Program-made: the position numbers and the translations under genes
In this document: positions 34,259 through 43,331 of the stretch, one piece after another
Position numbering within the stretch: the first letter of the stretch is position 1
How the letters are laid out: each line of letters begins with the position of its first letter
The notes under the pieces: model-generated
Told to the model about the DNA's origin: nothing
What the model saw: the letters and a program-made list of their open reading frames with translations, nothing else
Databases searched by the model: none
From: Halobaculum saliterrae
Lineage (GTDB): Archaea; Halobacteriota; Halobacteria; Halobacteriales; Haloferacaceae
DNA length: 64,000 nucleotides
NCBI RefSeq assembly: GCF_009831625.1
Contig: NZ_WUUS01000005.1
Coordinates: forward strand, 62,001-126,000
Reading direction: 5' to 3'

Positions 34259-34921
34259 TCACGACTCGCGGCCGCCCGAGACGACGCGCTCCGCGGTGAT
34301 CACGCCGACCTGGTCGTGGACGCGGTCGACCTGCGTCACGGCGTAGCCGGCGTCGGTGAAGTAGTCCACCAGCGTGCCGACGGTCGCCGGGTCGTCCACC
34401 TCGGGGCTGTAGAACGGCTCCTCGGGGTCCGGCTCACCGAAGAACATCACGTCGCCGAGGACGATCCGCCGCGGCCCGACCGAGTCGCTCCGGCTCGGCG
34501 CGACGCCGCCGTCGAGGGCCGCCCACGTCTCGATCGCCTCCCGCTTCTCCTCGTCCGCGAGGTGGTGCAGCGCGAAGTTCGAGGTGACGACCTGCGCCTC
34601 GCCGTCGTACTCGGGCGCGCGGAACTCGCCACGGCCGAACTCGACGTTCTCGACGCCCCGGTCCGCGGCCTTCCCCCTCGCCTGCTCCAGCATCCCCTCG
34701 CTCACGTCGCGGCCGACGACGCGACCGGCGTCCGCGGACAGCGCCAGCGCGATGGCCCCGGTTCCGGTGCCGAGATCCAGCACCGTGTCGGTTCCCGCGG
34801 GCGCCGCGCGGCGGATGACCAGCCCGGCGCACGCCTCGTACTCCTCGCTGTTCTGGTCCTCGTCGTAGTCGGCGGCGGCCTCGGAGAACCGCGCCGCGTG
34901 TTCAGCGATCGTCTTCTTCAC
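34259..34921 (-). CDS. Class I SAM-dependent methyltransferase
   Basis: 220 residues, GTG start at 34921 overlapping the end of the Rpp30 gene by 20 bases. Motif I is VLDLGTGTGAIALALS (about 48-63), motif II VVGRDVSEGMLEQARGKA and motif IV VVTSNFALHHLADEEK. An N-terminal KKTIAEHAARFSEAAADYDED fits the small-molecule or UbiE-like group. The substrate is unknown. Its fixed place between the two RNase P protein genes suggests an RNA- or translation-related role (inference). Confidence 0.88.
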   Translation of the reverse strand: MKKTIAEHAARFSEAAADYDEDQNSEEYEACAGLVIRRAAPAGTDTVLDLGTGTGAIALALSADAGRVVGRDVSEGMLEQARGKAADRGVENVEFGRGEFRAPEYDGEAQVVTSNFALHHLADEEKREAIETWAALDGGVAPSRSDSVGPRRIVLGDVMFFGEPDPEEPFYSPEVDDPATVGTLVDYFTDAGYAVTQVDRVHDQVGVITAERVVSGGRES

Positions 34922-35639
34922 ACCGGTCCACTCGGACCCCCGGGGAAATGAACTCCGCGGACAGGCGCTCGCGGTTGCGCGCCGCGAGCCGCCCCCACTC
35001 CGCGAGGCCCGCACGCAGCCAGGACTCGTCGAAGCCGAGTTCGGACCCCAACGCGACCAGCTCCCGCGACGACCGCAGTTCGAGATGGGAGGTCGGACGC
35101 GCACTCACCACGTACGGCGCGTCGTAGTGGCCGACGATCTCCCGGAGCTTTCGGAGCCCACCGAGCGCGCGCACTCGGGTGCCCCCGGACTCCCGCAACG
35201 CCGGCCCGAGGTCGAACTCCACGCGCGTTCCGTGGGTCGCCGCGGCCTTCGCGAGCACGTGGTTGAATCCCCCGTCGCCCGACAGCGGCGCCGCGAGCAC
35301 GTCGACGCGGTCCTGCTCGACGGCGAAGCGGTTGAGCGCGTCAGTTCCGCCCCGCACGAGCACCAGCGGGAAGTCGGGCCGGAAGTTGCCGACCGCGCCG
35401 CTGGCTGAGGAGGGCTCGTCTGCGACGACCTCGACCGCCGGCACCACGTCCACGTCGTACCGCTCGCGGAGCGCGTCCGGGTCGAAGTCGGCCTCGCGCG
35501 TTCGGATCACGAGCCCGTCGTAGCCGTACCGTCGGGCGGTCTGCGCGAGCCGGGCCGCGGTCGCGTCGCCGTCGGGGTGGGCGTACGCGGCCTCGTACGG
35601 CGACCGATCCCCCTCGTCGCCGGCGTCGCTCCCGGTCAC
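34902..35639 (-). CDS. rnp3: RNase P protein component 3 (Rpp30)
   Basis: 245 residues with a TIM-barrel fold of the Rpp30/PHP-like family. Landmarks are the N-terminal YEAAYAHPDGDATAARL, GYDGLVIRT, the VEFDLGPALRESGG strand and APYVVSARPTSHLELRSSRELVALGSELG. It works with Pop5 in RNase P. Its start overlaps the FolC-FolP stop by four bases, and its end overlaps the methyltransferase start, so all are probably cotranscribed. Confidence 0.9.
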   Translation of the reverse strand: MTGSDAGDEGDRSPYEAAYAHPDGDATAARLAQTARRYGYDGLVIRTREADFDPDALRERYDVDVVPAVEVVADEPSSASGAVGNFRPDFPLVLVRGGTDALNRFAVEQDRVDVLAAPLSGDGGFNHVLAKAAATHGTRVEFDLGPALRESGGTRVRALGGLRKLREIVGHYDAPYVVSARPTSHLELRSSRELVALGSELGFDESWLRAGLAEWGRLAARNRERLSAEFISPGVRVDRCEEDDR

Positions 35640-38173
35640 GCGTCCCCCTCGTCCTCGCTCCCGTCGTCCCGGCTCTCGGCGTCCGCGGGGGCCCCCGGCG
35701 CGTCGAACCCCGCCGGGTCCGCTGCGGCCGCGGCGACGCGGACCGCCGCGACGTTCTCGGCGGCGTCGTGCACGCGGACGATGTCGGCGCCGTTAGCCGC
35801 CGCCAGCGCCGTCGCCGCGATCGTTCCGTTCGGGGCGTCGCCGGCGGCCTCGCCGGTCAGTTCGAACATCGACTTGTGGGAGTGGCCGAACAGCACGGGA
35901 CACCCGAGCGCGTCGAACTCGTCCAGGCGCCCCAGCAGCTCGAAGTTCTCCCGCCTCGACTTCCCGAAGCCGATCCCGGGGTCGACGATCACGTTCTCGC
36001 GCGGGATCCCCGCCTTCTCCGCGAGCAGGACGCGCTCGCCCAGCTCCGCGATCACGTCCTCGACCACGTCGTCGTATTCGGGGTCGCGGTCCGGGTCGAC
36101 GGGCGCCTCGATGCTGTGCATCACGATCACCGGCACGTCGCGCTCGGCGGCGAGGAAGCGCATCTCGGGGTCCTCCAGCCCGGTCACGTCGTTGAGGACG
36201 TCCGCGCCCGCGTCGAGCGCCGCCTCCGCGACGGCCGCCTTCCGCGTGTCCACGGAGACCAGCGCGTCCACGTCGGCGATCGCCTCGATCACCGGCTCGA
36301 TGCGGGCGATCTCCTCGTCGTCCGGCACCGGGTCGGCGCCCGGACGGGTCGACTCCCCTCCCACGTCGATCACGTCGACGCCGGCGTCGACGAGCGCCTC
36401 CGCCCGGGCGAGCGCGTCGGCCTCGTCGAAGAACTCCCCGCCGTCGTGGAACGAGTCCGGCGTCACGTTCAGGACGCCCATCACCGCGGTGCCGTCGGTC
36501 CACGGGTACTCGCGGTCGGTCCCCTCCCTCGCAGTTCCGTCGTCGAGCCCGAGTGCGGCACGGAGGTCCGCCGCCACCCCGGAGAGGCCGTGTTCGAGGT
36601 CGTCCAGCGCCCCGGCCAGTTCGGCGAGCTCGGCGCGCGAGCCCGAGCAGACGACCTCCGCGAGCTCGCCGCCCCCGACGCCGCTGACGCCGCAGGCGGC
36701 GCCGACCCTCGCGGCTTCCCGGCGCAGGTGCGTCGCCTGCGTCTCCGAGACGCGCGTCTTCACCGTCTCGTGGACGCTCTCGCCGGCGACGTCGTCGATC
36801 TCCGCGGCCGGGACGTTCGCCGCCTCGAGCGTCTCCCGGGCGTCCGCCTCCCCGGGGAGCTCCTTCGGGACGAACCGGCGGGTCCACGTCGTTCGCGCCT
36901 CCGCGACGCAGAACAGCGAGCCGGTGAGGAGCACGCAGTCGTCGGGTTCGGCCGCCGCGCGCGCCGCCGTGAGCGCGTCCGGGACCGACTCGCCGGCGGT
37001 CACCGCCGCGTCCGTCTCCCGCTCGAACACGCGCGCGAGCACCTCGGGGTCCTCCGCGCGATCCAGCGACGGGGCGCAGGTGTGGACCGTCGCCGGCGCG
37101 GGCAGGGTGTCGGCCATCTCGCCGTGGTCCTTGTCGTGCATCGCCCCGAACACGAGGTGGAGGTCGTCGTAGTCGAGTTCCGCGAGCGTCTCCCCGAGGG
37201 TCTCGCAGGCGGCGGGGTTGTGTGCCCCGTCGAGCACCACCAGCGGGTCCGACTCCATCACCTCGAACCGGCCCGGCCAGTGGGCGTTCCGGAGCCCGCG
37301 CGCGAGCGTCGCGCCGTCCTCGACGCCCATCGCCCGGGCGAGCGCGGCGGCGACGCCCGCGTTCGTCGCCTGATAGGCGCCCAACAGCGGGATCCGGGTC
37401 TCCACGGACCAGCCGTCGCCGCCGAGCCCGACGCGCGACTCCTGTGGACTCACCGCGCCCTCGTACGTCGCCGTCAGGTCCGCCCCGCCGCCCTCGGTGC
37501 CCCCGGTCGGTCCGGACACCGTGATCAGGTCGGCGCCGCGGTCGCCGGCCACCTCGCGCACGGTCGCGAGGGCGTCGCCGTCGGTCGCCGTGACCAGCGG
37601 GCCGTCGGCGGGCGCGACCTTCGCCTTCGTTCGCGCGATCTCCTCGACGGTGTCGCCGAGGACCGCGGTGTGCTCCAGCGAGACGTTCGTCACCGCGGCG
37701 GCGACGGGGTCGACGACGCTGGTGGCGTCGAACTCGCCGCCCATACCGACCTCCAGCACCGCCACGTCCACGTCCGCGCGGTCGAACCGCCACAGCGCCA
37801 TCGCGGTGACCACCTCGAAGAAGGTGAGCGGCTCGCCGTCGGCCGCGCGGTCCACAAGCCACGGCTTCGCCGCCTCGACGAACGCCGCGACCTCGGCCCT
37901 CGGGACGGAGCGGCCGTCGACGCGCACGCGTTCGCGGACGTTCTCGAAATGGGGGGACGTGTAGAGGCCGACGCGGCGGCCGTCCTCGCGGAGGACGGAC
38001 TCGACCATCCGGGCGACGCTCCCCTTCCCGTTCGACCCCGCGACCTGGACGAAGTCGATCCCCTCGTGGGGGTCGCCCAGGTGGGCCAACAGGTCGCGCA
38101 CCGACTCGGTGCCCGGCTTGACCTGGAAGCGCCGGAGGTCGAGGAGGAAGTTCGCCGCCTCGTAGTAGCGCAT
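35636..38173 (-). CDS. FolC-FolP fusion: dihydrofolate synthase / dihydropteroate synthase
   Basis: 845 residues joining two folate enzymes in one chain. The N-terminal half (1-430) is a Mur-ligase-type FolC: P-loop QVAGSNGKGSVARMVE (about 43-58), DGRSVPRAEV and LDGAHNPAACETL. A helical linker of about 120 residues follows (GESVHETVKTRVSETQATH and on). The C-terminal part from about 560 is FolP: MGVLNVTPDSFHDGGEFF, DVGGESTRPGADPVP, VSVDTRKAAVAEAALD, VDPGIGFGKS and VLFGHSHKS. It would catalyse DHPP plus pABA to dihydropteroate and then glutamate addition. Haloarchaea with such fusions are known. First gene of the cluster. Confidence 0.92.
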   Translation of the reverse strand: MRYYEAANFLLDLRRFQVKPGTESVRDLLAHLGDPHEGIDFVQVAGSNGKGSVARMVESVLREDGRRVGLYTSPHFENVRERVRVDGRSVPRAEVAAFVEAAKPWLVDRAADGEPLTFFEVVTAMALWRFDRADVDVAVLEVGMGGEFDATSVVDPVAAAVTNVSLEHTAVLGDTVEEIARTKAKVAPADGPLVTATDGDALATVREVAGDRGADLITVSGPTGGTEGGGADLTATYEGAVSPQESRVGLGGDGWSVETRIPLLGAYQATNAGVAAALARAMGVEDGATLARGLRNAHWPGRFEVMESDPLVVLDGAHNPAACETLGETLAELDYDDLHLVFGAMHDKDHGEMADTLPAPATVHTCAPSLDRAEDPEVLARVFERETDAAVTAGESVPDALTAARAAAEPDDCVLLTGSLFCVAEARTTWTRRFVPKELPGEADARETLEAANVPAAEIDDVAGESVHETVKTRVSETQATHLRREAARVGAACGVSGVGGGELAEVVCSGSRAELAELAGALDDLEHGLSGVAADLRAALGLDDGTAREGTDREYPWTDGTAVMGVLNVTPDSFHDGGEFFDEADALARAEALVDAGVDVIDVGGESTRPGADPVPDDEEIARIEPVIEAIADVDALVSVDTRKAAVAEAALDAGADVLNDVTGLEDPEMRFLAAERDVPVIVMHSIEAPVDPDRDPEYDDVVEDVIAELGERVLLAEKAGIPRENVIVDPGIGFGKSRRENFELLGRLDEFDALGCPVLFGHSHKSMFELTGEAAGDAPNGTIAATALAAANGADIVRVHDAAENVAAVRVAAAAADPAGFDAPGAPADAESRDDGSEDEGDA

Positions 38174-38198
38174 ACTCGCAGGGACTTGCGGGGCCCGC

Positions 38199-39362
38199 TT
38201 ATGGTTGACGGGAGCCGTCGAACGTCAGGCGGAGGCCGCCGTCGGCGCTCTCGGACAGCTCCGTCGTCCAGCCGTGGGCGCGGGCGATGTCGGCGACGAT
38301 GGCGAGCCCGAAGCCGGTGCCGTCGTCGGCGGTCGTGTACCCCCGTTCGAGCGCCGCCTCGCGCTCCCCCTCGGGGATCCCCGGCCCGTCGTCGGCGACG
38401 AAGAAGCCGTCCGGGGTCGCGCCGACCACGACGGTCACGTCGCGGCCGGCGTGGTCAACCGCGTTGCGCAGGCAGTTCTCCAGCAGCGTGCGGAGCCGTT
38501 CGGGGTCGGCGGGGACCGTGGGCGCGTCCTCGACGACCAGCGTCGCCGCCGGCGCGTCGACGACCGCCCACGCCTCCCGCGCGAGGTCCCCGACGTCCGT
38601 CGGCTCCGTCTCCTCGACGTCCCGTCCCTCCCGAGCCAGCGACAGCGTCGCGTCCACGAGGTCCTCCATCCGGTCGAGCGCGTCGAGGGCCGCCGGAAGC
38701 TCGTCGGTGTCGTCCTCCTCGATCGCCAACTCCACGTACCCCCGCGCGACGTTCAGCGGGTTGCGGAGGTCGTGGCTCACGATGGAGGCGAACTCGTCGA
38801 GCCGCTCGTTCTTGCGGCGCAGCGACTCGGTTCGCTCGCCCAGCGCCGCCCGCCGCCGCGCGCGGTCCATCGCCGCCTCCACGTTCGCCGCGAGCACGCG
38901 GGCCAGCTCCACGTCCGCGGGGTCGATGCCGCCCTCGGTCGTCGACCCGAGGGTGAGAACCCCGTGTTCGCCGAGCGGGGCGACGAGCATGCTTCCGGAC
39001 CCCGATCGGGGTACGTCGTCGTCTATCTCGGTGACGTCGTCGAACACGAGCACCTCGTCCCCATCGAACGCCTCCCACTGGATCGTCTCGCCGCGCTCGT
39101 AGGGCGTCCGCTCGCCGGCGACCTCCTCCACTCCGGCGGACACTGCCGTCGGCATGAGTCGGTCGGTCCCCGGGTCGTACAGCCGGACCGTGTTCATTGG
39201 GAACCCGAGAACGTCCGTCGCGGCAGTCGCCGCGGTCCGTGCGACCGTCTCCCGCGACTCCGCGAGCATCATCGTCCGGGTCGCCTCGTGGAGGTTCGCC
39301 AGCCTGACCGACGTGGAGGGCACGGTCGCACTCGTGTCGACGGGCGTCACGTCCTCACTCAT
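38199..39362 (-). CDS. GAF-domain sensor histidine kinase
   Basis: 387 residues, soluble. An N-terminal GAF domain (about 25-170) is followed by HisKA with ASIVSHDLRNPLNVARGYV (His at about 197) and an ATPase domain with N-box LENCLRNAVDHAG, G1 DDGPGIPEGE and G2 GTGFGLAIV. The catalytic half is close to the kinase at 161-1408, with the shared HGW-x-x-x(V/L)-x-x-S ending. No response regulator is near. It is convergent with nothing and follows the folC-folP start by 25 bases in the opposite direction of reading, so it is a separate unit. Confidence 0.9.
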   Translation of the reverse strand: MSEDVTPVDTSATVPSTSVRLANLHEATRTMMLAESRETVARTAATAATDVLGFPMNTVRLYDPGTDRLMPTAVSAGVEEVAGERTPYERGETIQWEAFDGDEVLVFDDVTEIDDDVPRSGSGSMLVAPLGEHGVLTLGSTTEGGIDPADVELARVLAANVEAAMDRARRRAALGERTESLRRKNERLDEFASIVSHDLRNPLNVARGYVELAIEEDDTDELPAALDALDRMEDLVDATLSLAREGRDVEETEPTDVGDLAREAWAVVDAPAATLVVEDAPTVPADPERLRTLLENCLRNAVDHAGRDVTVVVGATPDGFFVADDGPGIPEGEREAALERGYTTADDGTGFGLAIVADIARAHGWTTELSESADGGLRLTFDGSRQP

Positions 39363-39465
39363 GCACGATCACGGATCTGTCACTAGAGCCGTACTCGGCT
39401 CTCATAACCGCTCCGGTCGCCGTTTCAGAGCCGATACTACTCCCTCCGAACGGGCCGAACTGGCG

Positions 39466-41061
39466 TCAGTCGTGCCGGAACGCGCGGTCGCCCGTGAACA
39501 CCATCGCCATGTCGTGCTCGTTTGCGGCCTCGATGACGTCGTCGTCGTTGACGGAGCCGCCGGGCTGGATGACCGCCTCGATGCCCGCATCGGCTGCCTC
39601 CTCGATGGCGTCGGGGAACGGGAAGAACGCGTCCGAGGCCATCACGGCGCCCTCCGCGGACTTCCCTTCTGCGTCCTTTTCGGCCTTCATCGATGCCAGC
39701 GTGACGGCGTCGACGCGGCTCACCTGTCCCATGCCGACGCCGACCGTCTCGGTGCCGGTCGCGAACAGGATGCCGTTGGACTTCACGTGCTTCATGACGC
39801 GCCACGCGAACAGCATCGTCTCGGTCTCCTCGTCCGTGGGCGCGCGCTCGGTGACGACCTCCAGATCGTCGCGCTCGGGCGCCTGCAGGTCGCGCTCCTG
39901 CACGAGTCGGCCGCCGACGATGGGCTTCTCGGTGAGGGGCTCCGAGCGCTCGCCCATCGTCCCCTCGTCACCCACATCGAGCACGCGGAGGTTGTCCTTC
40001 TCGAACAGCACGTCGAGGGCGTCGTCGGCGTAGCCGGGGGCGACGACGACCTCCTTGAACGAGTCGACGATCAGCTCGGCCGTCGCGGCGTCGCACCTCC
40101 GGTTGAGCGCGACGATGCCGCCGAAGGCGGACTTGGCGTCCGTCGACAGGGCGTCGGCGTACGCGTCCGCGAGCGTGTCGGCGGTCGCACAGCCCGCGGG
40201 ATTGGTGTGTTTGATGACGGCCGCGGCGGGCTCGTCGAACTCCTTCACGAGGTTGAGCGCGCCGTCGGCGTCGTTGTAGTTGTTGTACGAGAGCTTCTTG
40301 GCGCCCTCGTTGAGCTGGTCGGCGGCGACGACGTTCGCCTCCTCGCACGTCGTGTCCGCGTACAGCGCGGCGTCCTGATGGGGGTTCTCGCCGTAGCGAA
40401 GCTCCCGGACGCGGTCCTCGCTGGTCGTCCGTCGCGCGGGGAACCGACCGTCGCCGGCGTCGTCGCCCTCGACGGCGACCTCGTGGGCGTCCACGTCGAC
40501 CGTCACGCGGTCCTCCGCGAACCACTTCACCGCGCGCGGATACGCCGCGAACTCGGCCTCGTACAGCACGCGTTCCTTCAGGTCGGCCACCTCGTCGCCC
40601 TCGTAGACCGGTACCGCCTCCTGGGTGACGATCGGGCCGCCGTCGACCTCCTCGGTGACGACGTGGACGGTACAGCCGGTCTGACGAACGCCCGCGTCGA
40701 GGACGCGCTCGTGGGCGTTGTTGCCCGCGAACGACGGAAGCAGCGACGGATGGACGTTCAGCGTCGTGGGCGCGGCGTCGAGGAAGGTGTCCGTCAGGAC
40801 GCGCATGTACCCGTCCAGACACACCAGGTCGAAGTCGTAGTCGTCGAGCGCGTCGAGGACCCGTTCCTCGTGGGCCTCGCGCGTCTCGCCGTCGTCGCGC
40901 TCGACGACCTCCGTCGCCACGCCGCGTTTCGCCATCGCGTCCAACACCGGCGCGTCGGCGTCGTTCGCCACGACGACCGACAGCTCGGCGCCGCCCGGCG
41001 CCCGATCCGCGATGGTCCGAAGGTTGCGCCCGCGATTGCTCGCCATGCCCGCGATCTTCAT
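39466..41061 (-). CDS. purH: PurN-AICARFT fusion: GAR formyltransferase / AICAR formyltransferase
   Basis: 531 residues. The N-terminal 190 residues are a PurN-type glycinamide ribonucleotide formyltransferase (MKIAGMASNRGRNL start; catalytic TLNVHPSLLPSF and CTVHVVTEEVDGG). The rest, from about 215, is the AICAR formyltransferase domain of PurH (LRYGENPHQDAALYAD, KLSYNNYNDADGALNL, IKHTNPAGCA, SAFGGIVALN). The IMP cyclohydrolase (MGS-like) domain of bacterial PurH is absent. Archaea use separate PurO for that step. The ATG at 41061 is the normal PurN start. Divergent from purB with a shared 177-base promoter region. Confidence 0.92.
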   Translation of the reverse strand: MKIAGMASNRGRNLRTIADRAPGGAELSVVVANDADAPVLDAMAKRGVATEVVERDDGETREAHEERVLDALDDYDFDLVCLDGYMRVLTDTFLDAAPTTLNVHPSLLPSFAGNNAHERVLDAGVRQTGCTVHVVTEEVDGGPIVTQEAVPVYEGDEVADLKERVLYEAEFAAYPRAVKWFAEDRVTVDVDAHEVAVEGDDAGDGRFPARRTTSEDRVRELRYGENPHQDAALYADTTCEEANVVAADQLNEGAKKLSYNNYNDADGALNLVKEFDEPAAAVIKHTNPAGCATADTLADAYADALSTDAKSAFGGIVALNRRCDAATAELIVDSFKEVVVAPGYADDALDVLFEKDNLRVLDVGDEGTMGERSEPLTEKPIVGGRLVQERDLQAPERDDLEVVTERAPTDEETETMLFAWRVMKHVKSNGILFATGTETVGVGMGQVSRVDAVTLASMKAEKDAEGKSAEGAVMASDAFFPFPDAIEEAADAGIEAVIQPGGSVNDDDVIEAANEHDMAMVFTGDRAFRHD

Positions 41062-41066
41062 GGTGG

Positions 41067-41095
41067 AACGCTCCCCCGCCGCCGGAAAGAGCGTT
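41067..41095. promoter_or_regulatory. Inverted repeat over the purH promoter
   Basis: AACGCTC (41067-41073) and GAGCGTT (41089-41095) are perfect 7-bp arms 15 bases apart. On the minus strand the inner sequence contains CTCTTTCC, the probable TATA-like element 24-31 bases before the purH ATG. It is a candidate purine-responsive operator, but only sequence symmetry supports it. Confidence 0.35.
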
Positions 41096-41238
41096 GCGGT
41101 CTCGTGGGAAAACGTATCCACGAACTCGCATCGAAATCACGGTTGATCCCCGTACGATCGCCGGTCGTATGCACGGACGTGGTGGTCGAGGTGCCTCCCG
41201 ACCGAAACCGCTTTGCCGCCGGCGTCGGGAGCGCGGGT

Positions 41239-42633
41239 ATGGACATCCCACGCGAGGACCCCCTCGCCGCCGTCTCGCCGCTGGACGGTCGATACGCCGG
41301 CCGGACCGCGCCGCTCGTCCCGTACGCCAGCGAGGCCGGCCTGATCCGCGCCCGGGTCCGCGTCGAGGTCGAGTACCTGCTCGCGCTCGCCGACGAGTCG
41401 GGGGTCGACCTCGACCTCTCGGCCGCGGAGCGAGCCGACCTGCGCGCAGTCGTCGACGACTTCTCGGCCGAGGACGCCCGCCTGGTCAAGCGGCTGGAGA
41501 CCGAGGGCGCCGAGGGCTACGCGGCGACGAATCACGACGTGAAGGCCGTCGAGTACTTCCTGCGTACGGAGTCGCCCGAGCGTCTGCATCCGTGGATCCA
41601 CTTCGGTCTCACCAGCGAGGACGTGAACAACCTCGCCCAGCGCCTGCTCGTCAAGCCCGCGGTGGAAGAGGTACTGGTGCCCGAACTACGCGATATCCGC
41701 GACACCCTCGCCGAGGAGGCCCGCGAGTATCGCGACGTGCCGATGCTCGCGCGGACGCACGGCCAGCCCGCGACGCCGACGACGTGGGGGAAGGAACTCG
41801 CGGTCTACGCCGCCCGACTCGCGACGGCCATCGGTCGCGTCGAGGGCGCCGCCGCCGACCTCTCGGGGAAGCTCGCGGGCGCCTCGGGGACCTACGCGGC
41901 CCACCGTGCCGCCTACCCGGACGTGGACTGGCGGACGTTCTCCCGCGAGTTCGTCGCGTCGCTCGGGCTGGAACACACCGCGCTCGCGACGCAAGTGAAC
42001 CCCTGCGACGACCTCGCGGCGCTGTTCGACGCGCTGCGCGGCGTCAACAACGTCCTGCTCGATCTGGATCGGGACGTGTGGCTGTACGTCTCGGACCGCT
42101 ACCTCGGACAGGAGGCCGCCGCCGGCGAGACCGGCTCCTCGACGATGCCGCACAAGGTGAACCCGATCGACTTCGAGAACAGCGAGGGCAACCTCTCGAA
42201 GGCGAACTCCGATCTCACGTTCCTCGCCGACTACGTCACCACCTCCCGGCTCCAGCGCGACCTCTCGGACTCGACGGTCAAACGGAACGTCGGGGCGGCG
42301 CTCGCGCACTGTCTCATCGGCTACTCGAAGACCGCCGCCGGGCTCGCGAAGGTCGTCCCCAACGAGCGGATCATGCGCGAGGAACTGGAGAACACCCCCG
42401 AGATCGTCGGGGAGGCCGTCCAGACGATCCTCCGACGCGAGGGCGACACCGCCGCCTACGAGCGCGTGAAGGAGCTGACCCGCGGGGAGCGCGTCACGAT
42501 CGAGAACTTCCGCGACCTGTTCGACGATCTGGACGTGGACGAGTCGGTGCGCGAGGAACTGAGCGCGCTGACGCCCGCGGGATACGTCGGCTACGGCGGC
42601 GACCTCGTGAACGAACTGGACGAAGCGAAGTAG
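41239..42633 (+). CDS. purB: Adenylosuccinate lyase
   Basis: 464 residues of the fumarase/aspartase superfamily. It acts twice in purine synthesis: on SAICAR and on adenylosuccinate, releasing fumarate. The signature GSSTMPHKVNPIDFEN lies near 295. The catalytic His region MLARTHGQPATPTTWGKE (about 169) and the FGLTSEDVNN loop are intact. A C-terminal LTPAGYVGYGGDLVNEL is typical of archaeal PurB. The ATG at 41239 is chosen because the protein then begins DIPREDPLAAVSPLDGRY. A CTTTGCC element 24-28 bases upstream supports a leaderless message. Confidence 0.96.
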   Translation: MDIPREDPLAAVSPLDGRYAGRTAPLVPYASEAGLIRARVRVEVEYLLALADESGVDLDLSAAERADLRAVVDDFSAEDARLVKRLETEGAEGYAATNHDVKAVEYFLRTESPERLHPWIHFGLTSEDVNNLAQRLLVKPAVEEVLVPELRDIRDTLAEEAREYRDVPMLARTHGQPATPTTWGKELAVYAARLATAIGRVEGAAADLSGKLAGASGTYAAHRAAYPDVDWRTFSREFVASLGLEHTALATQVNPCDDLAALFDALRGVNNVLLDLDRDVWLYVSDRYLGQEAAAGETGSSTMPHKVNPIDFENSEGNLSKANSDLTFLADYVTTSRLQRDLSDSTVKRNVGAALAHCLIGYSKTAAGLAKVVPNERIMREELENTPEIVGEAVQTILRREGDTAAYERVKELTRGERVTIENFRDLFDDLDVDESVREELSALTPAGYVGYGGDLVNELDEAK

Positions 42634-42636
42634 TCG

Positions 42637-43200
42637 CTACCGGGACCGAACCGACGCGAACCGCTCGTCGTCGAGGTACACCGACCCGTCGCGCACCTCG
42701 ACCCCGACGGCGTCGAGTTCCTCGCCCACACACGGGCCCCACGTGCACAGGCCGTCGCCGCACTCGAAGCGCGCGCCGTGCTTGTGACAGACGATCTCTC
42801 CCCCGTCGACGCGGGCGCCGCGTCCGGGGTCGAGCGGCACCTCGGGCCTGTGCGGACAGGAGTTGCGCCACGCGAACACCTCGCCGGAGTCGGCGTCCCG
42901 GCGGAGGATGATCCCGACGCCCCGGCGCCCGTCCGGCCGCATCGCCGTCCGTCGGATCGTGGAGTCGGACGGCACGTCCGCCAGCGGCGCGACGAGTAGC
43001 GGATCCCCGTCGTCGCCGTCGGATTCCTCGTCGCGCGCGCCGGCCCCGCTCCGGTCACTGTCGCCGTTCGAATCTCCGGCGTCGCCGACGCTGAACCGAA
43101 CCGTCGCGTCGCCGGCCTCGACCTCTCCCTCCGAGTCGAAGACGTGCTCGCTTGTCGACTCGTCGGGCGTCTCGACGGTCACGCGTATCCCCTCGTCCAT
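42637..43200 (-). CDS. Rieske [2Fe-2S] domain protein
   Basis: 187 residues. An acidic N-terminal part (1-100) contains a beta segment (IRVTVETPDESTSEHVFDSE) and a low-complexity GDSNGDSDRSGAGARDEE stretch. The C-terminal Rieske domain has CPHRPEV (cluster Cys and His) and CHKHGARFE, spaced as in nitrite-reductase or dioxygenase ferredoxins. The later Cys pair DGLCTWGPC is near the end. No membrane anchor. The start is placed at the Met before DEGIRVTV, since upstream sequence is Arg/Pro-rich and unlike the protein. The electron partner is unknown. Confidence 0.85.
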   Translation of the reverse strand: MDEGIRVTVETPDESTSEHVFDSEGEVEAGDATVRFSVGDAGDSNGDSDRSGAGARDEESDGDDGDPLLVAPLADVPSDSTIRRTAMRPDGRRGVGIILRRDADSGEVFAWRNSCPHRPEVPLDPGRGARVDGGEIVCHKHGARFECGDGLCTWGPCVGEELDAVGVEVRDGSVYLDDERFASVRSR

Positions 43201-43331
43201 TCTGCCGTCGATAGCCGGAGAACGCGGATATGCGTGTCGCTCCGGGCGCTGGCAGCGAGCGAAACGCTCGACAGTCGCCGGCGGGAGCGGGAGAGGAACG
43301 AGTCGCGGGTCCGGTCCGGTTCGGTCCGGGT

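Noticed and set aside
35768-38956. Open frame of over 1000 codons on the plus strand across the FolC-FolP gene
   Set aside because: It is a shadow of the minus-strand gene in GC-rich DNA. Its product is Arg/His/Val-rich, not acidic, and has no recognisable motif, whereas the minus strand shows complete enzyme motifs.
38205-39386. Long plus-strand frame across the GAF histidine kinase gene
   Set aside because: The product has no motif and is a composition shadow. The minus-strand kinase is complete.
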